Assembly: GCA_945946715.1 (NCBI GenBank)
Contig: CAMEWU010000053.1
Span: 1-11,926, forward strand
Length of the DNA: 11,926 nucleotides
Direction of reading: 5' to 3'
Source of the DNA: an uncultured Clostridium sp.
GTDB lineage: Bacteria > Bacillota > Clostridia > Lachnospirales > Lachnospiraceae
How positions within the stretch are numbered: position 1 is the first letter of the stretch; each line of letters starts with the position of its first letter. This document shows positions 1 to 7,579 of this stretch, one piece after another. Made by a program: the position numbers and the translations under genes. A model generated the notes under the pieces. That model searched no databases. It was not told where the DNA came from and saw only the letters and a program-made list of their open reading frames with translations.

Positions 1-1511
1 TAAGAATCACATATTACTCTAAAATCCTTGTCCCTCGTTCGCCGGTTAATACCTTTCGAAATATAATGATTCTCCTTGTCCTGATACATTCTCTTATCCG
101 CAAGTTTTTCAAAATCCTCCAGACGCATCTCTGCATTCTCTTGTCCAACACAAAAACCAATAGAAATACTGACAGAATAGTTTTCATTATTACAAGCCGC
201 AGCCTCATCTTTTATTTTTTGTTTGATTGCATAAGGATCCGCTTCAGCATCCGTAATAATCGCCGAAAACTCATCTCCACCCACACGATAACATTCTCCC
301 ATAGTTCCAATGACGCGCAGAATGCACTGTGCTGCATCATAAATCATGGCATCTCCTGCATCATGTCCCTTCGAATCATTGACATTTTTCAAACCATCCA
401 AGTCCATCGCAAAAAAGATCAGATTTTCCGGCCAATTTCCTTTCTTCTTCATTTCTGATATCCGATATTCATAAGCGAAACGGTTGAACAGTCCGGTAAG
501 AGGATCAATCTCCGTCATCTTTTTCATCAGCTGCGTATAATTATAATTATCCGTAATATCGCTTAAGGTAAGGATATGCCCCCTGTCCTTACCATTGTTG
601 GTCAGAATTTTATACTCCGGTTTGTAGACTTTTTCTCCAATTTCCACGGCCTTTCCCTCTTCGCACATAGAAATCAGATTCTTCACAATCGCATTACCAT
701 TCTCCTTAAAATCCGGATACATATCCTGAACCGGCTGATTATAATAGATAATTCGATTATCCTCATCCAGTGCAATAATTTCCAGAGAAAGATTATCAAT
801 CACATAATTACGCGCCAATTCCACCGTATCAAGCAAATCGTATTTTGCCAGTGCAATCGCCATGAAAATCGTACAGATTGCATAGGAAAGCGATGTAGTA
901 TCATATCCTCCCGTCACTCCCAACAGGAAAACCACAAATCCTGCTATCGCACAAACAGCACAAGCCAGCATATAGTACATCTGGATTCTTCTCTTTTTTC
1001 TCTTTTCTTTCCTTAGAATTCCGATAACAACTGCAAATACAACAATAAAATAGAGAACAAGACAGATAGTATATATATTATACATCACGCCATGTCCGTA
1101 AATATTATGTGGAAACAGCCCTTCCTTTGTATAGCCCACATCGGTATAAAACCATCTCTGCAGTGGATAGGTAAAGACCATTAATGCAATCGATAAATGA
1201 AAAATCGCCAGAATCAGTTGCACTTTTTTCGGAATTTTAATCTCACAGTATTGCATAACAAACAAGAAAAAGGTTAAGGGAATAAACACCTTTCCCACAT
1301 AGGAAAACTTTGTTCCAATCAGAATCTGTTTCATTTCATGTGCCGTGATTTCAATCAGTGCACCAATATTATTCACTAGAGTAGCAATACAGAAAAGAAC
1401 TAAATAAGAATGCTCCTTTCCTCTCCAGTTACTAACCAGATAAATTGCACCCGCCGCAAGAACAAGAATACTCAGACTTTGTATCAAAACAATCATGTTA
1501 TATGTATTCAT
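1..1511 (-). CDS. Membrane diguanylate cyclase, 7TM-PAS-GGDEF (3' end at or beyond window edge)
   Basis: I translated this frame by hand. It is open from an ATG at 1509-1511 to the left edge, 503 codons without a stop, and the last two bases read TA-, so the next codon could be a stop or Tyr. The first ~225 residues are strongly hydrophobic with about seven membrane segments, resembling the 7TM sensor found at the N-terminus of some histidine kinases. A PAS-like stretch follows (~235-340, with LEIIALDEDNRIIYYN), then a GGDEF domain (~345-480) with DPLTGLFNR, MDLDGLKNVND and an intact GGDEF at 411-415. It should make cyclic di-GMP from two GTP at the inner membrane face. The usual RxxD inhibitory site before GGDEF is missing: the aligned residues are GTMG. 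An AAGGAAG ribosome site lies about 8 nt upstream. The gene follows ylmH by 30 nt and is probably in the same operon. The sensed signal is unknown. Confidence 0.9.
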   Translation of the reverse strand, partial: MNTYNMIVLIQSLSILVLAAGAIYLVSNWRGKEHSYLVLFCIATLVNNIGALIEITAHEMKQILIGTKFSYVGKVFIPLTFFLFVMQYCEIKIPKKVQLILAIFHLSIALMVFTYPLQRWFYTDVGYTKEGLFPHNIYGHGVMYNIYTICLVLYFIVVFAVVIGILRKEKRKKRRIQMYYMLACAVCAIAGFVVFLLGVTGGYDTTSLSYAICTIFMAIALAKYDLLDTVELARNYVIDNLSLEIIALDEDNRIIYYNQPVQDMYPDFKENGNAIVKNLISMCEEGKAVEIGEKVYKPEYKILTNNGKDRGHILTLSDITDNYNYTQLMKKMTEIDPLTGLFNRFAYEYRISEMKKKGNWPENLIFFAMDLDGLKNVNDSKGHDAGDAMIYDAAQCILRVIGTMGECYRVGGDEFSAIITDAEADPYAIKQKIKDEAAACNNENYSVSISIGFCVGQENAEMRLEDFEKLADKRMYQDKENHYISKGINRRTRDKDFRVICDS

Positions 1512-1541
1512 TCTCCTATCTTCCTTTCCACTGAACTAAAT

Positions 1542-2294
1542 CTAAACATATCTCTCCACCAGTATCGCCTGTTTCCCCTTCTTGGTATCATACTGGATAT
1601 TCCGGAAAATAAACTTTCCATACCCCCGCACTGCTACAACATCTCCATCCTTAGGATTGCCACTGTTATTCTCATAGATTCTGCCATTCACCAGTACCAG
1701 CTTCTTGCGGAACAAATCCAATGCCTGATTTCTGGACAAATGATATAGCTTTGCAACAATGGTATCCAGCCGGGTGGAAGCTACAATTAATTCTACCGGT
1801 TCCAGTTGTGGCTTAACTTCCTCCGGCATTTCCTCTAAGACCTGACTTTTCACATGAGTATGCTTTACTTGTCCCAAATTTTCCCGAATATAGTCTGCAA
1901 TTCGCTCAACTACGAAAACATATGCTGCTTTATCTTTTACCACAATATCCCCAATGGTATCCCGCTCAATTCCAAGGTTCATCAATGCACCCAGGAAGTC
2001 TCTATGATTTAATTCATCTGCAAATTTTTTAATTAACGGTTCGATTTTCAGGATTTGAATCGGATAAGGTATTTCATAGCCGAATTCCTCCGGATTACCG
2101 AATCGCAACAGCACACGTTCACAGCCATCGGCTCCTCCCCATTGGGAGAATTCCGAAGCCTCTACTACGGTATACGCCAATGCCGCATCCGTTGCTGATA
2201 GAAAATCCGTAAAATAATAGGTATTGTTCTGGTAACTTTGTTCCGCCAGCTCCGAAAACCGTTTTTGAAGCTGTTGTTCCTCTATTGTTGACAT
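1542..2294 (-). CDS. ylmH: YlmH-family S4-domain RNA-binding protein
   Basis: This 250-residue protein matches the YlmH family in length and layout. The N-terminal part carries GGADGCER (53-60) and the family hallmark DFLGALMNLGIERDTIGDI (99-117). The C-terminal S4 RNA-binding domain begins around residue 174 with STRLDTIVAKLYHLSR and continues through LVNGRI (201-206). YlmH proteins bind RNA. In Bacillus subtilis YlmH has been linked to ribosome-associated quality control of stalled nascent chains, and its gene usually sits in the ylmDEFGH-divIVA part of the division cluster. Here the neighbours are different: a large envelope protein 14 nt upstream and a GGDEF enzyme 30 nt downstream. An AGAGGA ribosome site lies about 5 nt before the ATG, inside the short gap after the upstream stop. 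Family call is firm; the exact role here is inferred. Confidence 0.92.
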   Translation of the reverse strand: MSTIEEQQLQKRFSELAEQSYQNNTYYFTDFLSATDAALAYTVVEASEFSQWGGADGCERVLLRFGNPEEFGYEIPYPIQILKIEPLIKKFADELNHRDFLGALMNLGIERDTIGDIVVKDKAAYVFVVERIADYIRENLGQVKHTHVKSQVLEEMPEEVKPQLEPVELIVASTRLDTIVAKLYHLSRNQALDLFRKKLVLVNGRIYENNSGNPKDGDVVAVRGYGKFIFRNIQYDTKKGKQAILVERYV

Positions 2295-2308
2295 TTTAAT
2301 CCTCTTCT

Positions 2309-4831
2309 TTAATAAATATACGTGAAGAACTGATTTCCCTGTTCTCCAAACATCTCTTCAATCAGATAGCGTTCCAAACGATGTTCTTCTCCCGATACCG
2401 GGTCGTAGTAACGAATGGTTGCTGTGTTATAGCTGATAATCAGTACATAAGTTTCTTCGTCCAGCTTTGCAATTACCGGTGCTCCTTGGCACAGATAGAA
2501 TAATGCATTATCCACGTCGCATCCTACCAGATTGACTCCTGTCTTTCCCAAATACCGTTTCAGCACATCATCCGGATTACCACTCATATCCATGTTTTCC
2601 GGAATTGCAACACCCTCATAAAGCAAAATCATCTCGATACATTCCTGTAAAGAATCCGCCGGTGTATCACATTTTGTTTCCTGTAATCCTTCCGTTACCT
2701 CTGCATATTCCAACAGACCGCTAATCTCCCAGATACAATTTCCATTACTGTCAATTGCCCGCCCACTTTCTTGATTTGCCGCCAAAATAGCACCACGCGG
2801 GGAAGAATAAGAACCTTGCATTTCTCCCTGAGCATAGACATAATACCGACCGGATTTTTCTCCACTGTCTACTGCGATTGTTTTATTCTCATCATTAATT
2901 ACTTCTTTGGTAATAATTAACTGCGGAATAGAAGTAACATACATATAATTTGGAAAAATCATATACAACTGATTGTATCCGTCATAGGTGTATTGATAGC
3001 TTACCTGAACACCATTCCCGTCTTCTTTCTTAAATGTAATAAAATCATCCGGTGCTTCTACATAGTTTCCACCGGATTTCGTCGCCCGGTTTAGATAAAT
3101 AACCTGATTTACCGTGCGTGCTTCCATAACATAGGTTCCTGTTTTTGCATATTCTTTTACCACTTCATTTTCCAACGTGGTAATTTTCAAGGTATGCATA
3201 GGAAAAACTGTACTTCCGTCTGTATTCAACACTACATCCGTTTCATCTGCCAGACCATAAACCAAATCATTTTCAATAAATCCCAGTGCTTTAATTCGCT
3301 GTCCTGCACCTGCATTAATGGTATGTTCCTCATAGGTTTCCAAATTCAGAATAGTCAACTGGGTACTATCCCTGTCCACCGACGCATTGGGATATGCCAG
3401 CAGGAATTCACTATCCGATACTGCCAGATATTCTTTTGGAATAGCATGAATCACGTAACTGGATTCCTTGGTTTCCAAATCGATTTTCATAACATTATTT
3501 CCCAGAAGATAGAAGAACTCATTCTGTTCATTCAAATAAGTTAGTTTTGATGCATCTTCCTTTAATATCTCATATGGTTCATCACAGGTAATAAATAATA
3601 CCTCTTCCAGCTTACTGGTTTCTGCCAGAAATCGATATACAGCGATCCCATTTTCACCTTCATGCTGTCCCCGGTTCATATATCCGTATACTGTAAAAAT
3701 AATATTTCCATCATCATCCAGCTTTACAATATTTATCCCATGCTGGTCATAGGCTGTCCGAATATCCGTCGGAGTATCCTGCCAAAATGCAAATACCTTG
3801 GTAATTGTAGTATTGGAATAATCATAGTACCAAAGCTGTCCTTCTTTTACGAATGCCACTTTTTCATTTTCATCACTGATACGATACTGGAATTTATCTA
3901 TATCTGCAACTCCAAAGAAGAACCAGTTCTTTACCGTATTGACATTGAAGCGATCAAAGATACTTTCTACTTTCCGGTCATAATCCATCAGATAAATGGT
4001 GGTGCTGTCTACATAACGAACCCGGTATACTTCAGACACATTGTAATACTGGGCATTTTCCACATCACCGGAAATAGCAACGTATTTTAATTCAATCACT
4101 GCGTTTTGACTGTCTATTTCCTTAATGGTTGGTATCATCTGGGAAATCCGCATCATGGACAAATTCGCCCAGGTAACCGTTTCATAGTTAGAATGAATAT
4201 CAATATGAGACAGATTTTCATTTTCACCACTGTCATTAGGCTCAATATATTTAGAAATAGCAGAATTACTCTCTTTATCAAATGTAGCTTCATGAAAATC
4301 CATTACAAACTGTAGGAACTTCTTTGTATGCAAATCATCAGACGGAATTAACCGGGTATAGTATTTTACCTCTCGTCCATCCTTTAATTTCAAAATAGCA
4401 ACAAAGGTATATTCCTGCAGCTCCGTCAGATTCATACGAAGTTTGGTCGTAGCATGAAAAGAACCACTATTCTTCTCTAAATCATCTACAGAACCATTTT
4501 CAATTAAAGAACTTCCATCTACTGTCCGTACTTCATAAGCCACTGCTTCCATATCCATTCCAACATCTTCGATTCGGAAGCGAACGGTCTGATCCATTCC
4601 AATCGGAGTAATGGAGTCATGAAATAATGCTACATCAATGGAAGAGGTGTAGCCATGCAGACAATTGATTTCTTCCTCTTCTGCCAGCATATATACCAAC
4701 GGCAGAGTTGGCTGATCCATTTCTGCGGTCACCTCATCCATTCCTGCGTTATGCCATCTATTTACTAAAAAAATTGTTGCAAAAAATACTACACTTAATA
4801 CAACAACTCTTGTAAGCACATTCTTTATCAT
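2309..4831 (-). CDS. Membrane-anchored extracytoplasmic protein with C39-like C-terminal domain
   Basis: I do not recognise this 840-residue protein as a named family. It has one uncleaved-looking N-terminal anchor (hydrophobic ~7-24, preceded by K/R), so the rest should lie outside the membrane. Residues ~60-165 look like a beta-sandwich. Residues ~300-600 are rich in short beta-strand repeats of WYYDYSN and VYRFLAET type, suggesting a beta-propeller. Residues ~715-840 resemble a C39/papain-like fold: helix LQECIEMILLYEG, then GAPVIAKL (783-790), YVLIISYN (795-802) and YYDP (808-811). At the positions where active C39 peptidases carry Cys and His, this protein has Ser727 and Thr794, so it is probably inactive and may bind peptide or act as a scaffold. 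AGGAG lies 7 nt before the ATG. It follows the 130-residue gene by 64 nt and precedes ylmH by 14 nt, so co-transcription is likely. The fold calls are inference. Confidence 0.75.
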   Translation of the reverse strand: MIKNVLTRVVVLSVVFFATIFLVNRWHNAGMDEVTAEMDQPTLPLVYMLAEEEEINCLHGYTSSIDVALFHDSITPIGMDQTVRFRIEDVGMDMEAVAYEVRTVDGSSLIENGSVDDLEKNSGSFHATTKLRMNLTELQEYTFVAILKLKDGREVKYYTRLIPSDDLHTKKFLQFVMDFHEATFDKESNSAISKYIEPNDSGENENLSHIDIHSNYETVTWANLSMMRISQMIPTIKEIDSQNAVIELKYVAISGDVENAQYYNVSEVYRVRYVDSTTIYLMDYDRKVESIFDRFNVNTVKNWFFFGVADIDKFQYRISDENEKVAFVKEGQLWYYDYSNTTITKVFAFWQDTPTDIRTAYDQHGINIVKLDDDGNIIFTVYGYMNRGQHEGENGIAVYRFLAETSKLEEVLFITCDEPYEILKEDASKLTYLNEQNEFFYLLGNNVMKIDLETKESSYVIHAIPKEYLAVSDSEFLLAYPNASVDRDSTQLTILNLETYEEHTINAGAGQRIKALGFIENDLVYGLADETDVVLNTDGSTVFPMHTLKITTLENEVVKEYAKTGTYVMEARTVNQVIYLNRATKSGGNYVEAPDDFITFKKEDGNGVQVSYQYTYDGYNQLYMIFPNYMYVTSIPQLIITKEVINDENKTIAVDSGEKSGRYYVYAQGEMQGSYSSPRGAILAANQESGRAIDSNGNCIWEISGLLEYAEVTEGLQETKCDTPADSLQECIEMILLYEGVAIPENMDMSGNPDDVLKRYLGKTGVNLVGCDVDNALFYLCQGAPVIAKLDEETYVLIISYNTATIRYYDPVSGEEHRLERYLIEEMFGEQGNQFFTYIY

Positions 4832-4895
4832 ATCGTTACTCCTGTTTTTCTACTTTCCTGCGTTCTCCGTCTGTACCGTCATTTTAATACTACTG

Positions 4896-5288
4896 TTACC
4901 AGAACCTCTTTCTTCTTTGGCGATACCGACAGCGTCTTACATGAAATTCATTACAAATTAATATCAAACAAAGTTGCATTAGTGGCGCATCCGGCTTTGG
5001 CGGTCCTCCTTCTTTTCCCTTCATCCGGGTATATACCTCTTCTGCCATACGATAAATGGTGACAGAATCCGGCTGTTCATCGAACATAGGACTGCCTTCA
5101 TATTCCAGCTGATCACACATATCTTCTACAATCGCCGCTACAAATCTTGCTTCTCTCGGATATAGCCTTTTCATTCTTTCATAATCCTGGGCAATATCCT
5201 CTTCTGACAACTCCAACGCTTCCAGATTCCATTCTTTCGGATATGGATTCCGGGATGCCTGTTCCAGATAATCACTGAAGCTGCTCAT
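4896..5288 (-). CDS. Hypothetical protein, 130 residues
   Basis: I do not recognise this family. The product is predicted soluble and mostly helical, acidic in the first two thirds (LEALELSEEDIAQDYERM, then DMCDQLEYEGSPMFDEQP) and strongly basic at the end (VRRCRYRQRRKRFW). Cys and hydrophobic residues cluster just before that tail (LMQLCLILICNEF). There is no signal peptide. I chose the ATG at 5286-5288 rather than the in-frame TTG at 5292-5294, because GGGAGG at 5295-5300 is 6 nt from the ATG and directly abuts the TTG. The gene is first in an apparent unit with the 840-residue envelope protein, ylmH and the GGDEF gene. The basic tail could contact nucleic acid or membrane phospholipid, but nothing in the sequence decides this. 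The intact frame, good ribosome site and operon position support a real gene. Confidence 0.8.
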   Translation of the reverse strand: MSSFSDYLEQASRNPYPKEWNLEALELSEEDIAQDYERMKRLYPREARFVAAIVEDMCDQLEYEGSPMFDEQPDSVTIYRMAEEVYTRMKGKEGGPPKPDAPLMQLCLILICNEFHVRRCRYRQRRKRFW

Positions 5289-5294
5289 ATTCAA

Positions 5295-5300
5295 CCTCCC
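5295..5300 (-). promoter_or_regulatory. Ribosome binding site that fixes the 130-residue gene start
   Basis: GGGAGG on the minus strand is followed by TTGAAT and then ATG. The 6-nt spacing to the ATG at 5286-5288 is normal, while an upstream TTG start would leave no spacing at all. This supports the ATG start. Confidence 0.75.
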
Positions 5301-5413
5301 TGACCTCAGGCTCTAACCTGCTACGATATAATCCTATTGTATGCGGCATCTGACGTTTGTTGCCTGTCTGTATCTGAAGCGTCTCCTTCTTCTTATATAG
5401 TATAACTGATATG
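5301..5413 (-). other. Gap upstream of the 130-residue gene: no clear promoter
   Basis: This is the rest of the gap between pfkA and the 130-residue gene. I see TATACT and TATATA motifs just after the hairpin and TACAAT further down, but none has a convincing -35 box at 16-18 bp. An imperfect palindrome, CCTGAGGTCAGG, lies just upstream of the ribosome site. A promoter for the downstream unit is expected here if the hairpin ends the pfkA transcript, but I cannot place it. Confidence 0.35.
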
Positions 5414-5463
5414 GGAAGAATTTAGAAGAAGCACCCGAAACGGTGCTTCCCCTAAATTCTTCC
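5414..5463 (-). terminator. Long hairpin after pfkA, no U-tract
   Basis: The minus-strand RNA can form a continuous 22-pair stem with a 6-nt loop (GUUUCG). The outer 12 pairs are GGAAGAATTTAG with CTAAATTCTTCC, followed by two G-U pairs, then GAAGCACC with GGTGCTTC. It starts 5 nt after the pfkA stop. Its position suggests a transcript 3' end or an mRNA-stabilising element. However, neither strand has a T-run after the stem, so it is not a standard intrinsic terminator. The structure is certain from the sequence; the function is inferred. Confidence 0.55.
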
Positions 5464-5468
5464 GCTAA

Positions 5469-6545
5469 TTATTCATCTCCAAAAGAAATACCCAGCATCC
5501 TTGCATTTTGAACGATACTGTCCTCTGGTGAAACATATTTTAATTTTCCAGCAGATTCTGATAAAGGAATGGAAGTAACTTCATTATTCTTCAATACAAC
5601 TAATTCTCCATATTTCTCTTGTTTAATCAACTCTGCTGCCTTTGCACCAAATCGACTGGAAAGTACACGGTCATATGGGCAAGGACTGCCACCACGCTGA
5701 GTATGTCCCGGAACCGTTACACGAACCTCTTGTCCACCATAAGCTTTAATCTGATCTGCAATCTCATAAGCCACAGAAGGATACTTTGGATTTGCTAGGT
5801 ATGCTTTCCGTTCTTTTTTTGGTAATGCTGCTACTTCCTTAGAAATAGCACCCTCGGCTACTGCAAGAATGGAAAAACGTTTTCCTTGCTTTGCCCGTTT
5901 ATCCAATGCTTTACATACACTCTTAATATCATATGGAATTTCCGGAATTAAAATAATATCTGCACCACCGGCAATTCCCGCATGTAAGGTAATCCAGCCA
6001 ACCTTATGTCCCATAATTTCTACAATAAACACCCGTCCATGAGAAGCTGCCGTAGTATGGATACAATCAATGGCATCTGTAGCAATATCAACAGCACTCT
6101 GGAAACCAAAGGTCATATCCGTTCCCCATAAATCATTATCAATGGTTTTTGGCAGTCCGATTACATTTAACCCTTCTTCACTTAACAGGTTTGCAGTCTT
6201 TTGAGAACCATTTCCACCTAATACTACCAGACAATCCAGTTTTAACTTCTTATAGGTGTCCTTCATTGCTTTTACCTTATCCATGCCATTGGCATCCGGC
6301 TCACGCATCAGCTTAAATGGTTGTCTGGAACTGCCAAGAATGGTACCACCCTTTGTTAAAATACCAGAAAAATCATCTGCTTTTAATTTCTTATAATTGC
6401 CATACATTAAACCCTTATAGCCTTCTAAGAAACCATAAATCTCAACATCCTTAAATGAACCATACAATCCCTTTACTACACCACGCATAGTTGCATTTAA
6501 CGCCTGGCAATCCCCGCCACTGGTTAACATACCTATTCTCTTCAT
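5469..6545 (-). CDS. pfkA: 6-phosphofructokinase, mixed ATP/PPi type
   Basis: This 358-residue enzyme phosphorylates fructose 6-phosphate to fructose 1,6-bisphosphate, the committed step of glycolysis. Visible motifs are LTSGGDCQALN (7-17), GSSRQPF (71-77), VLGGNGS (108-114), LPKTIDND (131-138, catalytic Asp136), IMGHKVGW (177-184) and VPGHTQRGGSPCPYDR (278-293). By E. coli PfkA numbering, Gly104 (here Gly113) is ATP-type and Lys124 (here Lys133) is PPi-type. This combination is typical of the mixed-substrate group of longer enzymes (TIGR02483-like). Mg-binding Asp103 is replaced by Asn112, and Arg171 by His180. The fructose-phosphate residues Arg171, Arg275, His281 and Arg284 are kept. The phosphoryl donor therefore cannot be assigned from sequence. 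AAGGTGG lies 4 nt before the ATG. The gene follows recR by 66 nt and is followed at once by a long hairpin. Confidence 0.95.
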   Translation of the reverse strand: MKRIGMLTSGGDCQALNATMRGVVKGLYGSFKDVEIYGFLEGYKGLMYGNYKKLKADDFSGILTKGGTILGSSRQPFKLMREPDANGMDKVKAMKDTYKKLKLDCLVVLGGNGSQKTANLLSEEGLNVIGLPKTIDNDLWGTDMTFGFQSAVDIATDAIDCIHTTAASHGRVFIVEIMGHKVGWITLHAGIAGGADIILIPEIPYDIKSVCKALDKRAKQGKRFSILAVAEGAISKEVAALPKKERKAYLANPKYPSVAYEIADQIKAYGGQEVRVTVPGHTQRGGSPCPYDRVLSSRFGAKAAELIKQEKYGELVVLKNNEVTSIPLSESAGKLKYVSPEDSIVQNARMLGISFGDE

Positions 6546-6600
6546 CGTACCACCTTCTCTTTCTTGCGTTATAATATAGTTTTAAGACCCGTTGGTATAT

Positions 6601-6618
6601 CTTGTGTTAAATCACAAG
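6601..6618 (-). promoter_or_regulatory. Palindrome at recR stop, possible pfkA operator
   Basis: The arms CTTGTG and CACAAG (6 bp each, perfect) flank a 6-bp centre, and the element overlaps the recR TGA stop. On the minus strand it lies in the spacer of a weak promoter-like pair, TTTACT (6617-6622) and TATACC (6594-6599), 17 bp apart. The site resembles a Rex operator (TTGTG, 8 bp, CACAA) but is 2 bp too short. It could equally be a weak hairpin or chance. Confidence 0.25.
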
Positions 6619-7211
6619 TAAACTCTACCTTCTAAAGCCCTAAGCAGCGTCACTTCATCAATGCATTCCAATTCTCCGCCGATTGGAACACCACTTGCAA
6701 TCCGACTAACCTTGATACCGGAAGGTTTTACCAGTTTACTGATATACATTGCTGTAGCTTCTCCCGGAACATCGGAATTAGTTGCAATAATTAATTCTTC
6801 TACATTCTCTGACTGCAGACGTACCAAAAGCTCTTTCAGCTTAATATCTTCCGGACCTTTTCCCATTGCCGGGTCTAAAGCTCCGTGAAGAACATGATAA
6901 ACGCCATTGAATCGTCCGGTTCGTTCGTAAGCCGCCAAATCCCTGGTATCTTCCACCACCATTATTGTACTGTGATCCCGGTTGGCAGATGCACAAATCG
7001 GACAGACCTCTTTATCAGTCAGCGTATAACATTGAGTACAGTATTTCACATTCTTCCGGGTATTCTGAATTGTTTCTGCCAGCTTTTCCACCTGCTCTAC
7101 CGGCATATCAATGATGTGAAATGCCAATCGCTGTGCTGATTTTCCGCCAATTCCCGGCAATCTGGATAACTGCTCAATTAAATTGCTGATTTCTGTACTA
7201 TAATAGTTCAT
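6612..7211 (-). CDS. recR: Recombination mediator RecR
   Basis: This 199-residue protein has the normal RecR length and layout. An N-terminal helix-hairpin-helix (LSRLPGIGGKSAQRLAFH, 15-32) is followed by a C4 zinc finger (Cys58, Cys61, Cys70, Cys73). A Toprim domain begins near residue 82 with MVVEDTRD (84-91) and HVLHGALDP (106-114), and a conserved Walker-B-like C-terminal part follows (RIASGVPIGGELE). RecR forms a DNA-clamping ring and works with RecO, and with RecF at some sites, to load RecA on single-strand gaps. The gene starts 2 nt after the ybaB stop. The nearest good ribosome site (GGGAGG) lies about 15 nt upstream inside ybaB, so translational coupling is likely. The dnaX-ybaB-recR order is widely conserved and supports the assignment. 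Confidence 0.98.
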   Translation of the reverse strand: MNYYSTEISNLIEQLSRLPGIGGKSAQRLAFHIIDMPVEQVEKLAETIQNTRKNVKYCTQCYTLTDKEVCPICASANRDHSTIMVVEDTRDLAAYERTGRFNGVYHVLHGALDPAMGKGPEDIKLKELLVRLQSENVEELIIATNSDVPGEATAMYISKLVKPSGIKVSRIASGVPIGGELECIDEVTLLRALEGRVYL

Positions 7212-7213
7212 GA

Positions 7214-7567
7214 TTAGAACGGAAAGCCTCCCATTCCACCCATGTTACCGGTTATCTTGGACATTTCTTTGTTGGAATCCTCTTCCTGTGCCCGAAGTGC
7301 TTCATTGGTTGCTGCCATGATTAAATCCTGAAGCATTTCAATATCATCCTTATCTACAACTTCTTCATCCAATTCAATGGAAACTACTTCTTTCTTACCA
7401 CTTACAACCACCTTTACAACGCCACCGCCGGCAGTTGCTTCATAGGTCTTTTCTTCCAAAGCCTTGGTTGCTTCTTCCATCTGCTTCTGCATTTTCTGTG
7501 CCTGCTTCATCAGATTGTTCATATTTCCCGGCATCATTCCTCCGGGATATCCACCACGTTTTGCCAT
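7214..7567 (-). CDS. ybaB: YbaB/EbfC family nucleoid-associated protein
   Basis: This 117-residue protein fits the YbaB/EbfC family, small dimeric DNA-binding proteins of the nucleoid. A Gly/Met-rich start (MAKRGGYPGGMMPGNMNNL) leads into the conserved helix LMKQAQKMQKQMEEA, which in homologues forms the tweezer-like dimer. The conserved core ATAGGGVVKVVVSGKKEVVSIELDEEVV follows, then the C-terminal helix DLIMAATNEALRAQEE. It ends in a Gly/Met/Phe tail (GNMGGMGGFPF). AGGAGG at 7576-7581 overlaps the dnaX TAG stop and gives good spacing to the ATG, so it is translated in the same transcript as dnaX. It sits in its conserved place between dnaX and recR. Confidence 0.97.
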   Translation of the reverse strand: MAKRGGYPGGMMPGNMNNLMKQAQKMQKQMEEATKALEEKTYEATAGGGVVKVVVSGKKEVVSIELDEEVVDKDDIEMLQDLIMAATNEALRAQEEDSNKEMSKITGNMGGMGGFPF

Positions 7568-7579
7568 TTTTACATCCTC

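Noticed and set aside
1..1511. Apparent absence of a coding gene, suggesting a broken GGDEF gene
   Set aside because: Codon-by-codon translation gave one continuous 503-codon frame with no frameshift; the stop simply lies at or beyond the edge.
5272..5349. 25-codon frame on the minus strand starting at ATG 5347-5349 and overlapping the 130-residue gene start
   Set aside because: It has no ribosome binding site, and a frame this short is expected by chance in the leader.
6601..6618. Rex operator at the recR-pfkA junction
   Set aside because: The half-site spacing is 6 bp rather than the 8 bp of known Rex sites, so I keep it only as an unnamed palindrome.
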